Source of the DNA: Candidatus Omnitrophota bacterium
Lineage (GTDB): Bacteria; Omnitrophota; Omnitrophia; Omnitrophales; JACROU01
Reading direction: 5' to 3'
Assembly: GCA_016206875.1 (NCBI GenBank)
Contig: JACQQR010000229.1
Span: 1-7,495 of the forward strand
DNA length: 7,495 bases
Position numbers and translations under genes: made by a program. The notes below the pieces were generated by a model. That model was not told the origin of the DNA. It searched no databases and saw only the letters and a list, made by a program, of their open reading frames with translations. Shown here in pieces: positions 1 to 5,896 of the stretch (within the stretch, counting starts at the first letter, position 1; each line of letters begins with the position of its first letter).

Positions 1-123
1 CGTTCAGGGTGGGTGTCATGCCAGCGTAGGCTGGCATCTTGTTTTGAGATTTTTCCGCCGAAGGCGGATCCGCCTTCGGCGGAAAGATTCCGGCCTTCGC
101 CGGAATGACACCCACTCTGAACG
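1..123. repeat. Composite nested inverted-repeat element downstream of lptB
   Basis: Nearly the whole stretch is symmetric. Two 38-nt arms (1-38 and 86-123) are inverted copies of each other with 6 differences; the outer part of each reads CGTTCAG(G/A)GTGGGTGTCAT. Each arm carries its own 8-bp hairpin with a 4-nt loop: ATGCCAGC/GCTGGCAT at 18-37 and ATTCCGGC/GCCGGAAT at 87-106. Between the arms lies a perfect 32-bp palindrome (53-84). The element touches base 1 and may continue outside the window. There is no ORF, so it looks like a small non-autonomous (MITE-like) or REP-like repeat. On the plus strand the first hairpin is followed by TCTTGTTTTG, and on the minus strand the other by CTTTCC, so it could also help end transcription from either side. 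That role is inference. Confidence 0.8.
53..84. repeat. Perfect 32-bp palindrome, copy 1 of a three-copy family
   Basis: Each half reads TTCCGCCGAAGGCGGA, and the sequence equals its own reverse complement across all 32 bases, with GGATCC at the centre. Related copies lie at 2894-2924 and 7125-7157. This is the best preserved of the three and sits in the middle of the larger inverted repeat spanning 1-123. Confidence 0.9.
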
Positions 124-142
124 GTTACAAAAAATGCGCTCT

Positions 143-868
143 TTACACCAGCACAAATTTGTCGCCCAGATAAATTTCCCTGGCTTTTTTATCCGTAGCT
201 AAATAATGCGACGTTCCGTGAGTCAAAATTTTGCCCTCGGCCATAATATAGGAGCGATCGGTAATGGCCAAGGTTTCCCGCACGCTGTGATCGGTCAAAA
301 GAATGCTGAGTCTTTGGGCCTTCAGGCGCGAGAGAATTTTCTGCACTTCAAACACCGCGATGGGATCCACGCCGCTGAAAGGCTCATCCAGCAAAATTAA
401 AGACGGATTGGTCACCAACGCACGCGTAATTTCAAGACGTCTTCTTTCCCCTCCGGAAAGTGTATAGGCCTTGTTTTTGGCCAAATGCGCAATGTCTAAT
501 TCCCCCAGCAAATGTTTCAGCCGGTTCTGGCGCTCTTTGCGCGGAATATCCAGTGTTTCCAAAATCGCCATAATATTTTCTTCCACGGTCAGCTTGCGAA
601 AGATAGAAGGCTCTTGGGCCAAGTAGCCGATGCCCAGCCGCGCCCGTTTATACATAGGCAGATGGGTGATATTTTCGCCGCGGAAAAAAATCTCCCCTTC
701 TTCCGGCTGAATCACACCTACGGCCATATAAAAGGTGGTGGTTTTCCCGGCTCCGTTCGGCCCCAATAATCCGACAATTTCTCCGGGGCCTACGTGAATA
801 GAAATATGGTCCACTACACGGCGGCCTTTATAAGCTTTTGTCAGATTCTTGGTTTCTAAAAGATTCAC
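143..868 (-). CDS. lptB: LptB, ATPase of the LPS export ABC transporter
   Basis: LptB is the cytoplasmic ATPase that powers LptFG to extract LPS from the inner membrane and push it along the Lpt bridge. The 241-residue length is normal for the family. All ABC motifs are visible: Walker A GPNGAGKT (36-43), Q-loop Q85 within GYLAQEPSIFRKLTVEEN (a stretch typical of LptB, with A where P is usual), signature LSGGERRR (138-145), Walker B LILLDEP (D161, E162) and switch H194. The start codon is GTG (868-866), directly after the TAG of the upstream lptC/A gene with no gap. Its Shine-Dalgarno GGAAGAGG (877-884) lies inside the end of that gene, 8 nt away, so the two are almost certainly co-transcribed and translationally coupled. 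LptF, LptG and LptD are not in the window. Confidence 0.97.
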   Translation of the reverse strand: MNLLETKNLTKAYKGRRVVDHISIHVGPGEIVGLLGPNGAGKTTTFYMAVGVIQPEEGEIFFRGENITHLPMYKRARLGIGYLAQEPSIFRKLTVEENIMAILETLDIPRKERQNRLKHLLGELDIAHLAKNKAYTLSGGERRRLEITRALVTNPSLILLDEPFSGVDPIAVFEVQKILSRLKAQRLSILLTDHSVRETLAITDRSYIMAEGKILTHGTSHYLATDKKAREIYLGDKFVLV

Positions 869-1813
869 CTAAAACGCCTCTTCCTTGTTTTTTTTGGTTT
901 TGCCGATATTAGCAATTTCTTCGAACCCAGTCCCAGTCAGATTTTCTTTGCCGCCAAGCGAACCCGCCAAATAAAGCACTTCCGTATCTCCGCCTAAAAT
1001 AATACGGCCTTCTTCGGCAAAATACACCACATTATCGCTATAGGTTTCGTTGCCCTGGGGGTTACGGATAATGACATTGCCGGTGGCAACGATTTTAGCG
1101 ACTTTTTTCGTTTCTTTATTATAAAAAACTTCCATTTCATCGGCAGTCAGTTTCCCGCGCTCATCTTCCGCCACAACGTTTTTGTAGAAATGGGCGATAT
1201 TTTTATCATAATTGATGTCAAGCGGACCGTCGCAAGTGATGGTGGTGGGAATTTTCTTTCCGTTATTTTCGCTTTGCACAACCACGGTCACATTTTTTTT
1301 GAACTGTACGTTCTTCATCTGCGAATCGCCTGAAGCGCCGTCCCCTTTGATATTCATATTATCTTTTTTGACGATAGCCTGGTCCTCTGTGGCAATCGTT
1401 TTTTGACTGGGAAAAATATCCAGCGATTCGGTGATTAATTTGGCGCCGTTTTCCGTGGTTGCCACCACATTGTCCCTCAAATGAACACGGCCCGACGCCT
1501 TATCAAAGGTGCCGTTATCTGCCGTTACCGTCACGGGCTGCTCATCCGCGTAGGCCTTTGCGATTACATTGCTTAACACCACTGTTTTGGAAAAAATATC
1601 GGCTGAGTCTCCGTCAATGACCAGCTCTTTGGTTCCATTGGTTTTATATTTAGAAAAACTGAAACTATACACTTTATGGCTGGGCTCTTCCTGGGCACGG
1701 ACCGCCACTTCTTTTTGTGCCGGATGTTTGGCCGCTTCATATAATTTGAACATCACCGAGCCTATATAGCCCACAACCACAATCACGCTAAAAACAATAA
1801 ATCGCTTGACCAT
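869..1813 (-). CDS. lptC: LptC-LptA fusion, membrane-anchored periplasmic LPS bridge protein
   Basis: The 314-residue protein starts with one hydrophobic segment (about residues 4-23) and no obvious cleavage site, as in LptC, which is anchored in the inner membrane. Residues about 46-175 resemble the LptC/YrbK beta-jellyroll (DGDSADIFSKTVVLSNV, then VTADNGTF and VHLRDNVVATTENG). Residues about 189-280 look like an LptA/OstA repeat (TTITCDGPLDINYDKNIAHF, LTADEMEVFYN, IVATGNVIIRN). The tail (285-314) is polar and lysine-rich. LptC and LptA are separate proteins of roughly 190 aa in E. coli; here both roles appear to sit in one chain. The gene follows the acyltransferase by 25 nt, has an AAGGGA ribosome-binding site close to its ATG, and abuts lptB. 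I read the assignment from the fold pattern and neighbours; an LptC with an extended C-terminal OstA-like half is the same thing under another name. Confidence 0.85.
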   Translation of the reverse strand: MVKRFIVFSVIVVVGYIGSVMFKLYEAAKHPAQKEVAVRAQEEPSHKVYSFSFSKYKTNGTKELVIDGDSADIFSKTVVLSNVIAKAYADEQPVTVTADNGTFDKASGRVHLRDNVVATTENGAKLITESLDIFPSQKTIATEDQAIVKKDNMNIKGDGASGDSQMKNVQFKKNVTVVVQSENNGKKIPTTITCDGPLDINYDKNIAHFYKNVVAEDERGKLTADEMEVFYNKETKKVAKIVATGNVIIRNPQGNETYSDNVVYFAEEGRIILGGDTEVLYLAGSLGGKENLTGTGFEEIANIGKTKKNKEEAF

Positions 1814-1831
1814 AAGTCCCTTTCTAAAATC

Positions 1832-1848
1832 CCCCTCTTCAAGAGGGG
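1832..1848. repeat. Short inverted repeat over the acyltransferase stop codon
   Basis: CCCCTCTT and AAGAGGGG flank a single central C, forming an 8-bp dyad. It covers the TGA stop (minus strand, 1841-1839) and the last two codons of the acyltransferase gene. There is no T-run on the minus strand after it, and the operon continues 25 nt later, so a full terminator is unlikely. It may weaken read-through or protect the mRNA end, or be repeat sequence captured as the protein's tail. Confidence 0.5.
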
Positions 1849-2756
1849 ACTAAATCCATCTCGGGCCGTGTTTTCCAGCGGCGATGCATCCACACCCACT
1901 GGTCCGGGCATTGCCTCACATATTTTTCAATCGCCCCATTCCAGTATTCCGTGAGCCGTAGCGTCTCTTCTTCTCTACTCCGGGATGCATCCGGATATAC
2001 GGGCTCTTCCACCACGAGCCGGTAGGTGTCATCCCCCGGATTGCGAAGGATGAACGCCGGTACAATAGGCGCGCCTGTGGCTATGCTCAACCGGGCCGGG
2101 GCTACGGGCGTATACGCTAATTTGCCGAAGAAAGGAATGAATATTCCTTCGATGCTGTCTACGTCCTGGTCGGCCACAATGCCGAGAATTTGATTCGACC
2201 TCAAGACCTTGAGCAATTCACGCGGAGAATCATCCCGGTAATAAGTTTTTACGCCTTTAGATAAGCGCGCGTTCACAATAAATCGATTATACGGCTCGTA
2301 ATAAATTCTCCTGCCCACCACCGCGCCGGGAAAACCAAACAATCTGAAACTGGCGGCAAGCATTTCCCAATTGCCAAAATGCCCGGTAACTACAATTAAC
2401 CCTTTCCCCTGAGCCAATAAATTGCCGACTCGCTCTAATTCATCGTTCCAGTGTATCACGCTTCGCCAATTCGAACGGTTAAAACGCGGATACAGCACCC
2501 AATCTGCCGCCGACTTGGCACAATTGATGAAAGAACCGCGCGCTATTGTTTCCAGTTCCGCGTAACTTTTTTCATTGCCATATGCCAGCTCAAGATTGGC
2601 TAAGGCGGTCTGCCGGTATTTGCCCAGCCATTCGTAAGCCAAAGCGCCTCCCCACTCTGCCAGCGCAAGCGCAGCCCGGCGCGGCAGTAAGCGAAAAATA
2701 AAAATGGCAATTCTTGCGGCTATATAAAGCCAAAAGCGATACGGCTTGTGTTTCAT
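1839..2756 (-). CDS. LpxL/HtrB-family lipid A late acyltransferase
   Basis: This 305-residue protein belongs to the lysophospholipid acyltransferase family that includes LpxL and LpxM, which add secondary acyl chains to lipid A at the cytoplasmic face of the inner membrane. The catalytic HX4E-type motif is HFGNWE (H126, E131). Other family marks are DQD (196-198), IPFFG (207-211) and the C-terminal PDQWVWMHRRW (284-294). A hydrophobic N-terminal segment with flanking basic residues (about 8-25) fits membrane association. The length is normal for the family. It is the first gene of an apparent operon with lptC/A and lptB, linking lipid A finishing to export. Which acyl chain and position it uses cannot be read from the sequence. 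No clear Shine-Dalgarno precedes the ATG (upstream bases are AATACGCGA), so the start rests on the normal family length and N-terminus. Confidence 0.92.
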   Translation of the reverse strand: MKHKPYRFWLYIAARIAIFIFRLLPRRAALALAEWGGALAYEWLGKYRQTALANLELAYGNEKSYAELETIARGSFINCAKSAADWVLYPRFNRSNWRSVIHWNDELERVGNLLAQGKGLIVVTGHFGNWEMLAASFRLFGFPGAVVGRRIYYEPYNRFIVNARLSKGVKTYYRDDSPRELLKVLRSNQILGIVADQDVDSIEGIFIPFFGKLAYTPVAPARLSIATGAPIVPAFILRNPGDDTYRLVVEEPVYPDASRSREEETLRLTEYWNGAIEKYVRQCPDQWVWMHRRWKTRPEMDLVPS

Positions 2757-2765
2757 TCGCGTATT

Positions 2766-2824
2766 TTTGTCATTGCCGCTGGAGTTTACCCTCGAGTGTT
2801 TTAATCGAGGGCGGGAATGACAAA
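2766..2824. repeat. 59-bp MITE-like element upstream of the acyltransferase gene
   Basis: The ends are 14-nt inverted repeats with one mismatch: TTTGTCATTGCCGC (2766-2779) and GCGGGAATGACAAA (2811-2824). Inside is a 7-bp hairpin, CCCTCGA (2789-2795) with TCGAGGG (2805-2811). No coding capacity. The GTCATT/AATGAC core is shared with the arms of the element at 1-123. It ends only 9 bp before the acyltransferase ATG and so forms most of the leader of the LPS operon. Confidence 0.7.
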
Positions 2825-2878
2825 CCTTTCGTAATTATTTAACGTTCTCGAGTAAGCAAAAGCTATTGTCTCCTCCAC

Positions 2879-3042
2879 GCGGCCCCTCTCTTTTTCCGCC
2901 TCAGGCGGATCCGCCGAGGCGGAAAGGGAGAGGGGAAGGGGTGAGGGTTTGAAATTTCGTGCCCTTTTCGCCACCCACCCTCACCCTGCCTACCGGCAGG
3001 CAGGCCTGAATCCCTCTCCCTCTCGCGAGGGAGAGGGGCCGC
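2879..3042. repeat. 164-bp composite inverted-repeat block between the LPS and glycogen/thiG operons
   Basis: The outer arms are a perfect 12-bp match: GCGGCCCCTCTC (2879-2890) and GAGAGGGGCCGC (3031-3042). Nested inside are the second family palindrome (2894-2924); GGGTGAGGGT (2939-2948), inverted at 2977-2986; a CCTGCC/GGCAGG hairpin (2985-3000); and a 10-bp stem, CCCTCTCCCT/AGGGAGAGGG (3012-3037, loop CTCGCG). With the 59-bp element at 2766-2824 this accounts for most of the 313-bp non-coding stretch 2757-3069. The short AT-richer patch 2825-2878 may hold the promoter of the acyltransferase operon, but I see no convincing -10/-35 pair there. The 3012-3037 hairpin lies 33 nt past the thiG stop but has no T-run, so it is not a classical terminator. 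Confidence 0.75.
2894..2924. repeat. Imperfect 31-bp palindrome, copy 2 of the three-copy family
   Basis: The outer arms TTCCGCCTC and GAGGCGGAA pair over 9 bp. The core GGCGGATCCGCC is itself palindromic, with one unpaired A breaking overall symmetry. It is immediately nested between CCCCTCTC (2883-2890) and GAGAGGGG (2928-2935), a smaller inverted repeat that would be continuous without it. Confidence 0.85.
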
Positions 3043-3069
3043 GGAACCTCAAAGTGCTAAACAATTGTA

Positions 3070-3846
3070 CTACCTACTTTGTAACAACGCTTCTGGACTT
3101 GAAGTAGTGGCAAATTGCTTTCTGGGAATGCGGCCCGCCAAGAATGCTTTGCGGCCCGCTGAAACGGCTTCTTTCATGGCCTCGGCCATGAGACCCGGAC
3201 GCTCGGCCAAGGCAATCGCTGTGTTCATCAGCACTCCGTCCACGCCCAGCTCCATGCAAATCGCGGCATCCGAGGCTGTGCCCACTCCGGCATCCACAAT
3301 CACGGGCACTTTCACGGCCTCTTTGATAAACCGGATATTGAGCGGATTTTGAATCCCAAGCCCCGAGCCGATGGGCGCGGCAAGCGGCATCACACACGCT
3401 GCGCCGGCATCTTCCAGTTTACGCGCCATAATCAAGTCATCATTGGTGTAAGGCATCACGACAAAACCTTCTTTCACTAAAACGCGCGTGGCCTCCAACA
3501 AGCCTTCCGTGTCGGGAAGCAAGGTTTTCTGATCCCCTATGACTTCCAGTTTCACCAAATTCCCGACACCGGCCTGGCGGGCCAGGCGGGAAATGCGGAT
3601 GGCGTCTTCGGCCGTGTACGCCCCCGCCGTGTTCGGAAGAAGCGTAAATTTTTTTCTGTCGATAAAATCCAAAATGGTTTTTTCGCCGCGCGCATTCAGG
3701 TTTACGCGCCCAATAGCCACCGTGACCATATCGGCGCCGGAGGCCTCAAGCGCTTCCGCCATTTCTTCATTCGTGCGGTATTTGCCCGTGCCGACAATAA
3801 GCCGGGATTTGAAAACATGGTTACCAATTTTTAGAAAATCATTCAT
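3070..3846 (-). CDS. thiG: ThiG, thiazole synthase
   Basis: ThiG condenses 1-deoxy-D-xylulose 5-phosphate, dehydroglycine and sulfur from ThiS-thiocarboxylate into the thiazole phosphate half of thiamin. The 258-residue length from this start matches the family. Hallmarks are the Schiff-base lysine K99 in NLVKLEVIGD, the N-terminal KSRLIVGTGKY (13-23), and the phosphate-binding TIM-barrel loops with APIGSGLGIQNP and VDAGVGTASDAA. A longer reading frame begins 14 codons upstream at 3888. I chose the inner ATG because AAGAGG (3855-3860) lies 8 nt before it and MNDFLKIG resembles the normal N-terminus, whereas the longer start falls inside a hairpin. It follows glgA by 48 nt on the same strand. 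No thiS, thiF, thiH or thiO is nearby, so its sulfur carrier and partners must be encoded elsewhere. Confidence 0.96.
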   Translation of the reverse strand: MNDFLKIGNHVFKSRLIVGTGKYRTNEEMAEALEASGADMVTVAIGRVNLNARGEKTILDFIDRKKFTLLPNTAGAYTAEDAIRISRLARQAGVGNLVKLEVIGDQKTLLPDTEGLLEATRVLVKEGFVVMPYTNDDLIMARKLEDAGAACVMPLAAPIGSGLGIQNPLNIRFIKEAVKVPVIVDAGVGTASDAAICMELGVDGVLMNTAIALAERPGLMAEAMKEAVSAGRKAFLAGRIPRKQFATTSSPEALLQSR

Positions 3847-3854
3847 AAAATAAA

Positions 3855-3860
3855 CCTCTT
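3855..3860 (-). promoter_or_regulatory. Ribosome-binding site that fixes the thiG start
   Basis: AAGAGG on the minus strand, 8 nt upstream of the ATG at 3846. No comparable site serves the longer in-frame start at 3888, so this favours the 258-residue ThiG. Confidence 0.75.
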
Positions 3861-3863
3861 TTT

Positions 3864-3897
3864 TAGCGTATAGCGTTTTTCTATACACTATACGCTA
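3864..3897. repeat. 10-bp inverted repeat between glgA and thiG
   Basis: TAGCGTATAG (3864-3873) and CTATACGCTA (3888-3897) pair perfectly across a 14-nt loop. On the minus-strand transcript the stem contains the glgA stop codon (TAG, 3897-3895) and ends 3 nt before the thiG ribosome-binding site. It is followed by A-rich sequence, not T, so it is not an intrinsic terminator. It could act as a processing site or lower thiG translation. Confidence 0.65.
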
Positions 3898-5355
3898 TCT
3901 CAACGCCGTTTTTCTCCGCGCATGCTTATACAGTTCTATATATTTTTCTGCCGAAACTTTCCAGGAAAAATCACATTTCATCGCATTTTTTTGAAGCGCC
4001 GTCCAGAGTTTTTTATCGCCAAACACCTGGACAGCCCGGTCAATAGCCCCGAGCAAATCCTGGGCCGTGCTTCCTTCATAAACAAAACCATTTCCGCTCT
4101 CGCTATCTTGATGGTAATCAGTCACCGTATCCGCAAGCCCCCCCACACTGCGCACTATGGGGAGCGCGCCGTAGCGAAGCGCTATCATTTGCCCCAGGCC
4201 GCAAGGCTCAAACAAAGAAGGCATGAGGAAAAAATCACTTCCCGCATAAATTCTGCGCGAGAGTTTCTCGTCATATTTTAGATGAAAACTGAAATGGCCG
4301 GTGTACTGGCCGGCGATTTTTGTGAAAAGCGATTGGTAGCGGCTACTGCCTGAACCCAAGAGAACCAACTGAATGCGCGCTTTTTCCAACGGTTCCAAAA
4401 TCGCGGCTACTGTATCGATGCCTTTTTGTTCCACCAGCCTCGTCACCATGCCGATTACAGGAATCTTTGGATTCACTTCCAAATCATTTTCTTTCTGGAG
4501 AAACGCTTTATTGACAGGCTTTTTGCGAATCATCGTGGAGGCACCGTAATTTGCCGCCAATGCCTGATCGGTTTGCGGATCCCATTCTTTCACATCAATT
4601 CCGTTCACAATCCCGTATAAATCTAGGGCCCGTTCGCGCAAAATGCCGTCCATCCCCGAGCCAAACTCCTCGGTTTGAATCTCATGCGCGTAATTGGGAC
4701 TCACTGTGGTGAGCACATCGGAATAAACCAAACCAGCTTTGAGAAAACTCACCTTTCCGTAAAACTCCATGCGGTGCAGCGTAAATTCCTCCCAGCCAAA
4801 TCCGGTAAGCGGAAACGTGTCTAAAGGAAAATTGCCTTGATACGCTAAATTGTGCACGGTAAAAATAGTGCGGCATTTTTCAAAGAGCCCTTGCTTCTGG
4901 TACGTACATTTCAAATACGCGGGAATCAATCCGGTTTGCCAGTCATGACAATGAATCACATCGGGCTGGTACTCAAGACGCCGCAAAATTTCCGGCACCG
5001 CCTTTGAAAAACAGATAAAGCGCTGGTCGTTATCCGGATAATCTCCGCTGCCGTCGCTATACAAACTTTCCCTGTCGAAGAAACCCGGATGCTCTACAAA
5101 ATAAACCTTCAGGCGCGGCGCCATTTCGTGCGCTTTAATTTCCACCCGGTGGCGCTGCTGGCCTATCATCACCTCAAACTCATCTATTGTTTCCATGGAA
5201 AATAGCGAGGGGTCAATAGAACGGAAGCGGGGAAGAATTACTTTCACCTCATGGCCCAGTGCCACGAGCGCTTTAGGCAAAGCGCCGGCTACGTCGGCCA
5301 AACCGCCCGTTTTGGCAAAGGGATACATTTCTGAGGCAGCAAAAACGATTCGCAT
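3895..5355 (-). CDS. glgA: GlgA, glycogen/starch synthase (GT5)
   Basis: GlgA extends alpha-1,4-glucan chains from a nucleotide-sugar donor (ADP-glucose in most bacteria) in the cytoplasm. The 486-residue, two-domain GT-B protein has normal length. The N-terminal KTGGLADVAGALP carries K15, the classic donor-binding lysine. VIHCHDWQTGL (133-143) and VHNLAYQG (167-174) follow in the first domain. In the C-terminal domain R306 and K311 (TRLVEQKG) and FEPCGLGQM (E383, C385), followed by RSVGGLADTV, match the active site. The ATG lies 9 nt past the stop of the CBM48 gene without an evident Shine-Dalgarno, which suggests translational coupling. Other glycogen genes (glgC, glgB, glgP) are not in the window. 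Confidence 0.97.
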   Translation of the reverse strand: MRIVFAASEMYPFAKTGGLADVAGALPKALVALGHEVKVILPRFRSIDPSLFSMETIDEFEVMIGQQRHRVEIKAHEMAPRLKVYFVEHPGFFDRESLYSDGSGDYPDNDQRFICFSKAVPEILRRLEYQPDVIHCHDWQTGLIPAYLKCTYQKQGLFEKCRTIFTVHNLAYQGNFPLDTFPLTGFGWEEFTLHRMEFYGKVSFLKAGLVYSDVLTTVSPNYAHEIQTEEFGSGMDGILRERALDLYGIVNGIDVKEWDPQTDQALAANYGASTMIRKKPVNKAFLQKENDLEVNPKIPVIGMVTRLVEQKGIDTVAAILEPLEKARIQLVLLGSGSSRYQSLFTKIAGQYTGHFSFHLKYDEKLSRRIYAGSDFFLMPSLFEPCGLGQMIALRYGALPIVRSVGGLADTVTDYHQDSESGNGFVYEGSTAQDLLGAIDRAVQVFGDKKLWTALQKNAMKCDFSWKVSAEKYIELYKHARRKTALR

Positions 5356-5364
5356 ACAGGGTGT

Positions 5365-5682
5365 TTATGTCACTTCGAGCACATTATTGAATGTCCCAAA
5401 GGCATTGGGAACAATTTCAAAATGATTTTGATCATTTTCCCAATTTCCATCTATCAAGAAACGGTATTCGTACCGGCCGGGCCGAAGCTCAAAGGCGCCG
5501 GACCAGGTGCCCTTTGCATCTTTTCTCAACACGCCCAGGTTCTGATCCCAATTATTGAATGTGCCGGCCACTTGCACCACCAGAGAAAGAGGAGCGAAAA
5601 AACTGAAAGTAATTTTTTTCGTAACACACTTATCGGCCTTATTGGCAGTTTTTTTGGACAGTGTTGCTTTTGTTGTATTCAT
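5365..5682 (-). CDS. Small stand-alone CBM48 glycogen-binding protein
   Basis: This 105-residue protein is essentially one carbohydrate-binding module of the CBM48/isoamylase-N type, like the AMPK-beta glycogen-binding domain. A basic tail (1-23) precedes ITFSFFAPLSLVVQVAGTFN, then NNWD with W45, a DAKGTW turn (W60), RPGRYEYRFLIDGNW (W81) and the closing NNVLEV with N99 and N100. Those tryptophans and the terminal asparagine correspond to residues that contact glucan in the family. There is no catalytic domain and no signal peptide, so it should act in the cytoplasm. It is 9 nt from glgA and probably coupled to it, suggesting it recruits glycogen to, or regulates, GlgA. The start at 5682 has GGAAGGG 6 nt upstream; in-frame ATGs at 5718 and 5706 would lack that spacing. 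Confidence 0.88.
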   Translation of the reverse strand: MNTTKATLSKKTANKADKCVTKKITFSFFAPLSLVVQVAGTFNNWDQNLGVLRKDAKGTWSGAFELRPGRYEYRFLIDGNWENDQNHFEIVPNAFGTFNNVLEVT

Positions 5683-5688
5683 ATTGTT

Positions 5689-5695
5689 CCCTTCC
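5689..5695 (-). promoter_or_regulatory. Ribosome-binding site that fixes the CBM48 gene start
   Basis: GGAAGGG on the minus strand lies 6 nt before the ATG at 5682. It falls within the extended reading frame that begins at 5718, which argues that the 105-residue form is the real product. Confidence 0.75.
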
Positions 5696-5705
5696 AATAA
5701 TTTCA

Positions 5706-5794
5706 TACCGCAAGACATTTGATATTGGGGGTTCGCGGTACTATGCAGTTTGCCAATGGGCTACGCCCATTTTCAATTGTTATGCTGCATTAGT
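5706..5794 (-). promoter_or_regulatory. Structured 5' leader of the CBM48-glgA-thiG operon
   Basis: Read on the minus strand, two successive stems precede the ribosome-binding site. The first pairs ACTAATGCAG (5794-5785) with CTGCATAGT (5748-5740), 9 bp with one bulged A, and encloses a hairpin, AATGGGC/GCCCATT with a 3-nt loop (5771-5755). The second pairs TACCGC with GCGGTA (5740-5735 and 5711-5706), ending 10 nt before GGAAGGG. Starting from the predicted promoter the leader would be about 130 nt, long for a simple gene. It matches no riboswitch class I can name. A regulatory role is inference. Confidence 0.4.
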
Positions 5795-5818
5795 TTTTCG
5801 GCGGATTACCGGTGCTCC

Positions 5819-5847
5819 AGTATAACGAGACCCACGGTTTCGTTCAA
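5819..5847 (-). promoter_or_regulatory. Sigma70-like promoter with inverted repeat in its spacer
   Basis: On the minus strand TTGAAC (5847-5842) and TATACT (5824-5819) are separated by exactly 17 nt: 4/6 and 5/6 matches to the consensus boxes. The spacer and box edges form an inverted repeat, AACGAAACC and GGTCTCGTT around GTG (5824-5844), 9-bp half sites with one mismatch. That placement would suit a dimeric repressor blocking RNA polymerase. It would drive the CBM48-glgA-thiG run. Confidence 0.55.
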
Positions 5848-5896
5848 TAGGTACAGGATTTCTCTCTTTTCCAAAAATAGGGGCTCAGAACTCAAG

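Noticed and set aside
2766..3042. CRISPR array in the repeat-rich gap
   Set aside because: The repeats are inverted and nested, not direct repeats of constant length with regular spacers, and no cas gene is present.
3074..3397. 107-codon open frame overlapping thiG on the same strand
   Set aside because: It lies entirely within thiG in another frame, has low-complexity composition and no recognisable domain; thiG has clear family motifs.
3847..3888. 14-residue N-terminal extension of ThiG
   Set aside because: It begins inside the inverted repeat at 3864-3897 with no ribosome-binding site, while the inner ATG has AAGAGG at 8 nt and gives the usual family length.
5683..5718. 12-residue N-terminal extension of the CBM48 protein
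   Set aside because: GGAAGGG lies inside the extension, correctly spaced for the inner ATG at 5682, and the extra residues match nothing in the domain.
5755..5771. AATGGGC/GCCCATT hairpin as terminator of the aminotransferase gene
   Set aside because: No T-run follows on the minus strand, and it lies downstream of the predicted promoter, so it fits better as part of the next operon's leader.
5683..5896. TPP or other named riboswitch in the leader ahead of the operon ending in thiG
   Set aside because: I could not find the conserved CUGAGA/ACCUGA core of the TPP class, and no other class is recognisable by eye.
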